From the NCBI RefSeq assembly GCF_030525845.1, contig NZ_JAUNDY010000016.1, forward strand, positions 1-38,548: DNA of 38,548 nucleotides. The letters run 5' to 3'. Within the stretch, counting starts at the first letter, position 1. Each line of letters begins with the position of its first letter. Origin of the DNA: Moraxella sp. (lineage in GTDB: Bacteria; Pseudomonadota; Gammaproteobacteria; Pseudomonadales; Moraxellaceae). Positions 35,317-38,548 of the stretch are shown here, in pieces. Made by a program: the position numbers and the translations under genes. The notes below the pieces were generated by a model. It was given only the letters and a program-made list of their open reading frames with translations. It made no database searches and was not told where the DNA came from.

Positions 35317-35895
35317 TCACGCTGTTACACCATATACCTGACGAATGACACGTTTAAAATAAGCAAACGCATCATCTGCCCCTTTCATAGCAGCCACCCT
35401 ACCCTCATCAGAAATGGGTAAGGCATCAATCTTGGCCTTCACAGCACGCCAATGAGGCATGCGACCGTCTGGGTGTGCCGCCAAATGAGAGGCACCAAAA
35501 TCATCTTTTAAATCAATTTTACCTGCTTCTTGATACAAAATCGCCGCACCGACATTCGACCCTTCGACACAGTACAGCCAACCGATCGCCTCATCATCTG
35601 TAAACACTGGTCGCTCCATATCGCCCTCGTAGGGTGCTACCTGCAAATCCTGCATGTCAGATTTGACACGTTCGAAGCGAGACAGCTGTGTCAACCCCTC
35701 AATACCACCAGCGATTTTTTCATTAGAATAAATCGGCTGAACCGTACGATGAAATTCATACTGTGCCTGCAAGAATTTACGATAATTATCATGACTGGCA
35801 AATGGCTGCATGCTCATGACCAGCTTATCCACCGCATCATGTGTGGTACGTGAATGAGCTTTTAGAGCTTCTGTCAAGGTTGGTTGCTGTGTCAT
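35317..35895 (-). CDS. hemO: Haem oxygenase (biliverdin-producing, HemO/PigA-like)
   Basis: A 192-aa haem oxygenase that opens haem to biliverdin, CO and iron, releasing iron from host haem. The proximal histidine is in SRTTHDAVDKL; the distal helix region shows LYCVEGSNVGAAILYQEAGK, matching the bacterial HemO pattern yVxEGSxLGaa. ATG at 35895 has TAGGAG upstream; a longer in-frame reading is rejected. The CTAGGAGTT context resembles that of the secreted-peptide gene (33053). The AT-rich upstream region contains AATCATTAT, a partial Fur-like half site. Confidence 0.9.
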   Translation of the reverse strand: MTQQPTLTEALKAHSRTTHDAVDKLVMSMQPFASHDNYRKFLQAQYEFHRTVQPIYSNEKIAGGIEGLTQLSRFERVKSDMQDLQVAPYEGDMERPVFTDDEAIGWLYCVEGSNVGAAILYQEAGKIDLKDDFGASHLAAHPDGRMPHWRAVKAKIDALPISDEGRVAAMKGADDAFAYFKRVIRQVYGVTA

Positions 35896-36018
35896 ATAAA
35901 CTCCTAGTATCCAAATAGTGATAAGATAACTCAACTTTTATCTTTTGTAAATAATAAATAATGATTTTTATTTATAAAATAATTTCTTTTTTATTAACTT
36001 TATGATATTCTTATCATC

Positions 36019-36477
36019 ATGCTAGTCCAAAACCATTTCGTCGCCATTGATGTCATGACCCATTTAGACCCATCAAAGCCCACACCGCCCACCCATCAAT
36101 TACACAATAATACCATCATGCGTTGGGTGTTTTTTGTGATGGGATTTGTGTTTGTGGGACTTGGTATCTTGGGTATAATCTTACCAGGCGTACCAACGAC
36201 GGTGTTTATTTTATTGGCAGGTTATTGCTGGGCAAAAAGCTCGAAGCGTTTTCATGAATGGTTACTTAGACATAAGCTGTTTGGCAAAATACTCAAAGAC
36301 TGGGAAGAAAAACGTGCCATTCCACGTTTTGCCAAATATCTGGCATGGAGTATGATGACACTCTCGTCCGCCCTGCTATACTACACGCTACCTAGCGACA
36401 AATTATGGATAGCTGTGGTGGTAACGTGTGTTTGCCTCATTAGTGCAATTTGGATGGCAAAATTTCCCGATGCCTAG
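36019..36477 (+). CDS. DUF454 (YbaN-like) inner-membrane protein
   Basis: A DUF454/YbaN-type membrane protein (up to 152 aa). The family core is clear: VFVGLGILGIILPGVPTTVF, LLAGYCWAKSSKRFHEWLL, HKLFGKILKDWEEKRAIPR, followed by two more hydrophobic segments. Three starts are possible (36019, 36055, 36118) and none has a good ribosome-binding site; 36118 (RWVFFVMGF after Met) leaves the standard family domain only. It diverges from haem oxygenase. DUF454 proteins are of unknown function and are found near haem-oxygenase genes in other bacteria as I recall. Confidence 0.85.
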   Translation: MLVQNHFVAIDVMTHLDPSKPTPPTHQLHNNTIMRWVFFVMGFVFVGLGILGIILPGVPTTVFILLAGYCWAKSSKRFHEWLLRHKLFGKILKDWEEKRAIPRFAKYLAWSMMTLSSALLYYTLPSDKLWIAVVVTCVCLISAIWMAKFPDA

Positions 36478-36485
36478 CCGCCAAA

Positions 36486-37961
36486 TTAGCCATACACCAA
36501 CTTTTTAGCACCCGCAAGTCCCGATAACAACCCCTTGATATTATTCACGTCTAACACCTCTTTTGCCCGAGTGCAAGCCACATAAAGCAAGCGAAGTTCC
36601 TCAGGTGTGATTTTTACCACTTGGCGATTAACATCATACAAAAAATCATCGCCAATTTGCACTCTTGCCCACTCCAACCCCTTTGATTTGTGGGCGGTAG
36701 AGACAACATAGTCTGCATGACTGTATGTGGTCAAATTATTGATGGCTGAGGTAATGGTTTTTGTGCCATACTCTTCGATGAGCTTTACCCATGTTTTTAG
36801 GTCGCTACCCTCACCTGTTTCGCTAAACTCTCTAACTTCGTCCCAACGACCAAAATAAGCAAGCTCTGGCACGCCATACACCATCTTACCGTTTTTTAGA
36901 TTATCCGCTCCTTGACAAAATCTCAAAATCCTCGCACCATCAGCCTGCAAAGCAACTTTATGACCTAGTTTTTGCCCCAAAAGAAGCTGTGCCATAGCAT
37001 TGGCATTTGTACGACACAAAACCGCATCTTTTTTGCCATGGGTCAATAATTGAGCGGTTGCCGAGTGCTTTTGTGGATTGCCTCTTAGTGGAATGGTTTC
37101 TTGGAGGGCTTTTAAGAAGAGATTGGCAACCTTAGCAATCTCCTCGCCAAAACGAAATGATTGAGTCAATAAGGTGGCAGGATAAGGCAAACGCTTCATG
37201 GCATTGACCGCTCCTCGCCATTCATAAATCTGCTGATGAGCATCGCCCACATAGATGGTTTGTTTATCCTGCTTCAACAACGCTCCCATCATGAGCGGGT
37301 CAGCATCTTGGGCTTCATCAAATAAAATAAAATCAGCAGGGATAACAGGATTTGACAGCGTCCAAAGTTTAAGATAAACGTCATGCCCAATCCCTGCTTG
37401 ATGTCGTGGGTCAATCGATGACAGCCAGCGGTACTCAAAGGCAGGATAGAGTAGCTCTTGCAGACGAGCTTTATCAGCATCGCTTAACCAAGTTGGTGGC
37501 GTAATATGGCGTGGTGCAGGATAGCCACTTGATGTCTTACAAAATGTACTGACCGCCTCACTAACCATATTGGCAAGCTTTTCGGGGGTTAATACGACGG
37601 GCTTATTAATACCATCAACACTTCTTTGCACCTCAATAGAAGAGAGGTTTAGCTCCTTTGCCAGTCGTGCAGGGGTAAGCCTTGGCAAACTTACCTTGGC
37701 GGTAATATCCCTTGAAACATGGCGAAAAGCAAGTGAGTGAAAAGTTTGACAGCGTACATTGGAAGGGAATTTTCCTTGTGCTTCATTCGCAATGGATTTA
37801 TTAAATGCCAAATACAACCCACACCCACGCAGGTTTTCACTAATCAGCTTTAAAGTAGTGGTTTTTCCAGCCCCTGCATACGCCACAATCTTAAAAGAAT
37901 CCCCCAACATCGCCATGTCTAGGGCGGATTGTTGTTCATCAGTGGGCGTATAACAAATCAT
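36486..37961 (-). CDS. UvrD/FBH1-like superfamily 1 helicase
   Basis: A 491-aa SF1A DNA helicase, shorter than UvrD or Rep (~670-720) and closest in style to bacterial FBH1-like helicases. Motifs in order: Q-motif TDEQQSALD, I AYAGAGKTTTL (28-37), Ia (CQTFHSLAFRHV), II ILFDEAQDADPL (around 215), III YVGDAHQQIYEWRGA, IV LLTQSFRFGEEIA, V STAHKSKGLEWARV, VI LRLLYVACTRAKEVL. A role in recombination control or DNA repair is inferred. It ends convergent with the DUF454 gene and starts just beside the IS remnant. Confidence 0.88.
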   Translation of the reverse strand: MICYTPTDEQQSALDMAMLGDSFKIVAYAGAGKTTTLKLISENLRGCGLYLAFNKSIANEAQGKFPSNVRCQTFHSLAFRHVSRDITAKVSLPRLTPARLAKELNLSSIEVQRSVDGINKPVVLTPEKLANMVSEAVSTFCKTSSGYPAPRHITPPTWLSDADKARLQELLYPAFEYRWLSSIDPRHQAGIGHDVYLKLWTLSNPVIPADFILFDEAQDADPLMMGALLKQDKQTIYVGDAHQQIYEWRGAVNAMKRLPYPATLLTQSFRFGEEIAKVANLFLKALQETIPLRGNPQKHSATAQLLTHGKKDAVLCRTNANAMAQLLLGQKLGHKVALQADGARILRFCQGADNLKNGKMVYGVPELAYFGRWDEVREFSETGEGSDLKTWVKLIEEYGTKTITSAINNLTTYSHADYVVSTAHKSKGLEWARVQIGDDFLYDVNRQVVKITPEELRLLYVACTRAKEVLDVNNIKGLLSGLAGAKKLVYG

Positions 37962-38106
37962 GAGAATAACAATACATCAAAAACAATAAAAATAAAGAAC
38001 TGGACTAGTATAACACTTATAAGACACTAGTTTTATAAATATAATCCATTGTAAATCAAGTAAAACACAACTTGAACCGCCTGAATTTTTGTGCTGTAAA
38101 TAACTA

Positions 38107-38376
38107 CTTGTTCATCAGCTTAATTTACTCGGCATTCACTCTAATACAACCATATTATTCTACCACAAAATCAGCCTTGTGATAGAATACAATCTCAATC
38201 TTGAAGCTTACACTGTGTTTGATGGTAAAATCAAACTTAATGAAAGCTACTTTGGTGGTATTCGTAAAGGCAAACGAGTACTTAGAAAGCGTAATGACAC
38301 TGACAAGAAAAACTTTCATCTTTTATTAAAGAATGTGGGTTTGGGTTTAATTATGGTACACCCTCTCAAAAGCTGA
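38107..38376 (+). pseudogene. IS1595/IS1016-type transposase fragment
   Basis: In one frame the sequence reads LLVHQLNLLGIHSNTTILFY, HKISLVIEYNLNLEAYTVFD and GKIKLNESYFGGIRKGKR, matching the N-terminal half of IS1016-like transposases (NKxTAxYYFHKLR ... FDGEIExDESYFGGxRKGKRG). The key Asp of the DDE motif appears as Asn (LNESYFGG), there is no start codon, and beyond KGKR the frame is degraded and ends at 38376. This is a truncated, inactive copy. Confidence 0.75.
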
Positions 38377-38400
38377 AAATTTGGAGAAAATGGTGTGAAG

Positions 38401-38425
38401 CTTAGGCTTGTCTAGTACAGCCCCA
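38401..38425. mobile_element. Possible right end of the decayed IS
   Basis: Reading inward on the minus strand, GGGGCTGTACTAGACAAGCC has the look of an IS terminal repeat. CTGGACTAGT near 38001 matches 8 of 10 bases of CTGTACTAGA but not convincingly in inverted orientation. If these are the ends, the remnant covers about 38000-38425 and has lost internal DNA. Confidence 0.35.
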
Positions 38426-38548
38426 AAAACGGAATACGCCAATCCCAAAAGTGCAGACACCAGACAAAACAAAAGTAGCGAAGTATTCTCTGCCCCCCCC
38501 TAACAACCCCCTCCCTCCGATACACCCTCCCCTGATGTGTCAACACCA
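38426..38548. other. Terminal non-coding stretch with a run of eight C
   Basis: After the IS remnant no gene is recognised. The stretch is C-rich with a run of eight C at 38493-38500. An open minus-strand frame crosses it but lacks a start codon and familiar content. Confidence 0.4.

Noticed and set aside
36001-36018. TGATATTCTTATCA-like palindrome before the DUF454 gene as a Fur box
   Set aside because: The half-sites are spaced 4 instead of 5 bases and the 19-mer match to the Fur consensus is poor.
38493-38500. Run of eight C as a phase-variation tract
   Set aside because: The minus-strand frame crossing it has no start codon or recognisable protein, and the region is an IS-flanking remnant.

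Overview
The window reads as a chromosomal segment of a gammaproteobacterium of the family Moraxellaceae, most likely Moraxella. The gene content (mreBCD-maf-rng next to the S10 ribosomal operon, gatCAB, a short dcw cluster ending at mraY, grpE/dnaK) and protein style fit this. The species call is inference from gene order, not a database match.

Layout: (1) 1-5959, minus strand: start of the S10 operon (rpsJ-rplC-rplD, rplD cut by the window edge), preceded by the cell-shape/RNA-turnover operon mreB-mreC-mreD-maf-rng. (2) 6327-12601, plus strand: gatC, gatA and gatB (Gln-tRNA amidotransferase), separated by small accessory genes: a DUF6881-like protein, an unknown 147-aa protein and a decayed FitAB/VapBC toxin-antitoxin pair. 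After gatB come an RraB-like gene and two AT-rich unknown genes. (3) 12692-12768: tRNA-Pro(GGG). (4) 12863-21245, minus strand: dcw cluster rsmH-ftsL-ftsI-murE-[unknown 222-aa gene]-murF-mraY, with an FKBP-type lipoprotein isomerase and rlmB upstream. (5) 23261-24438: dispersed palindromic repeats, an orphan antitoxin-like gene and grpE, followed by dnaK; both heat-shock genes have a sigma-32-like -35 element. (6) 26590-29698, minus strand: a three-gene restriction-modification cassette (C5-cytosine methylase, D12-class adenine methylase, HNH endonuclease), AT-rich and carrying one Neisseriaceae-type DNA uptake 12-mer. (7) 29961-32174, plus strand: a LysR regulator and an aromatic/aspartate aminotransferase. 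(8) 32567-36477: a 70-aa unknown gene; a frameshifted small secreted-peptide gene under a perfect sigma-70 promoter overlapped by a Fur-box-like site; proA; a haem oxygenase-CreB-like regulator pair; and a DUF454 (YbaN) membrane protein. (9) 36486-38548: an FBH1/UvrD-like helicase and the remains of an IS1595/IS1016-type insertion sequence.

Most of the window is core housekeeping: translation, tRNA-Gln/Asn charging, peptidoglycan synthesis and division, and chaperones. The novelty lies in the small genes and repeats between core genes. The strongest candidates for undescribed biology are the putatively iron-regulated secreted peptide whose reading frame hinges on a run of seven A (33044-33050), the R-M cassette with a foreign uptake signal, the cargo inside the gat operon (including a 16-bp copy of the gatB 3' end beyond the RraB-like gene), and the nested palindromic repeat that supplies the stop codon of an orphan antitoxin gene. 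No CRISPR array, rRNA or intact transposon was seen.
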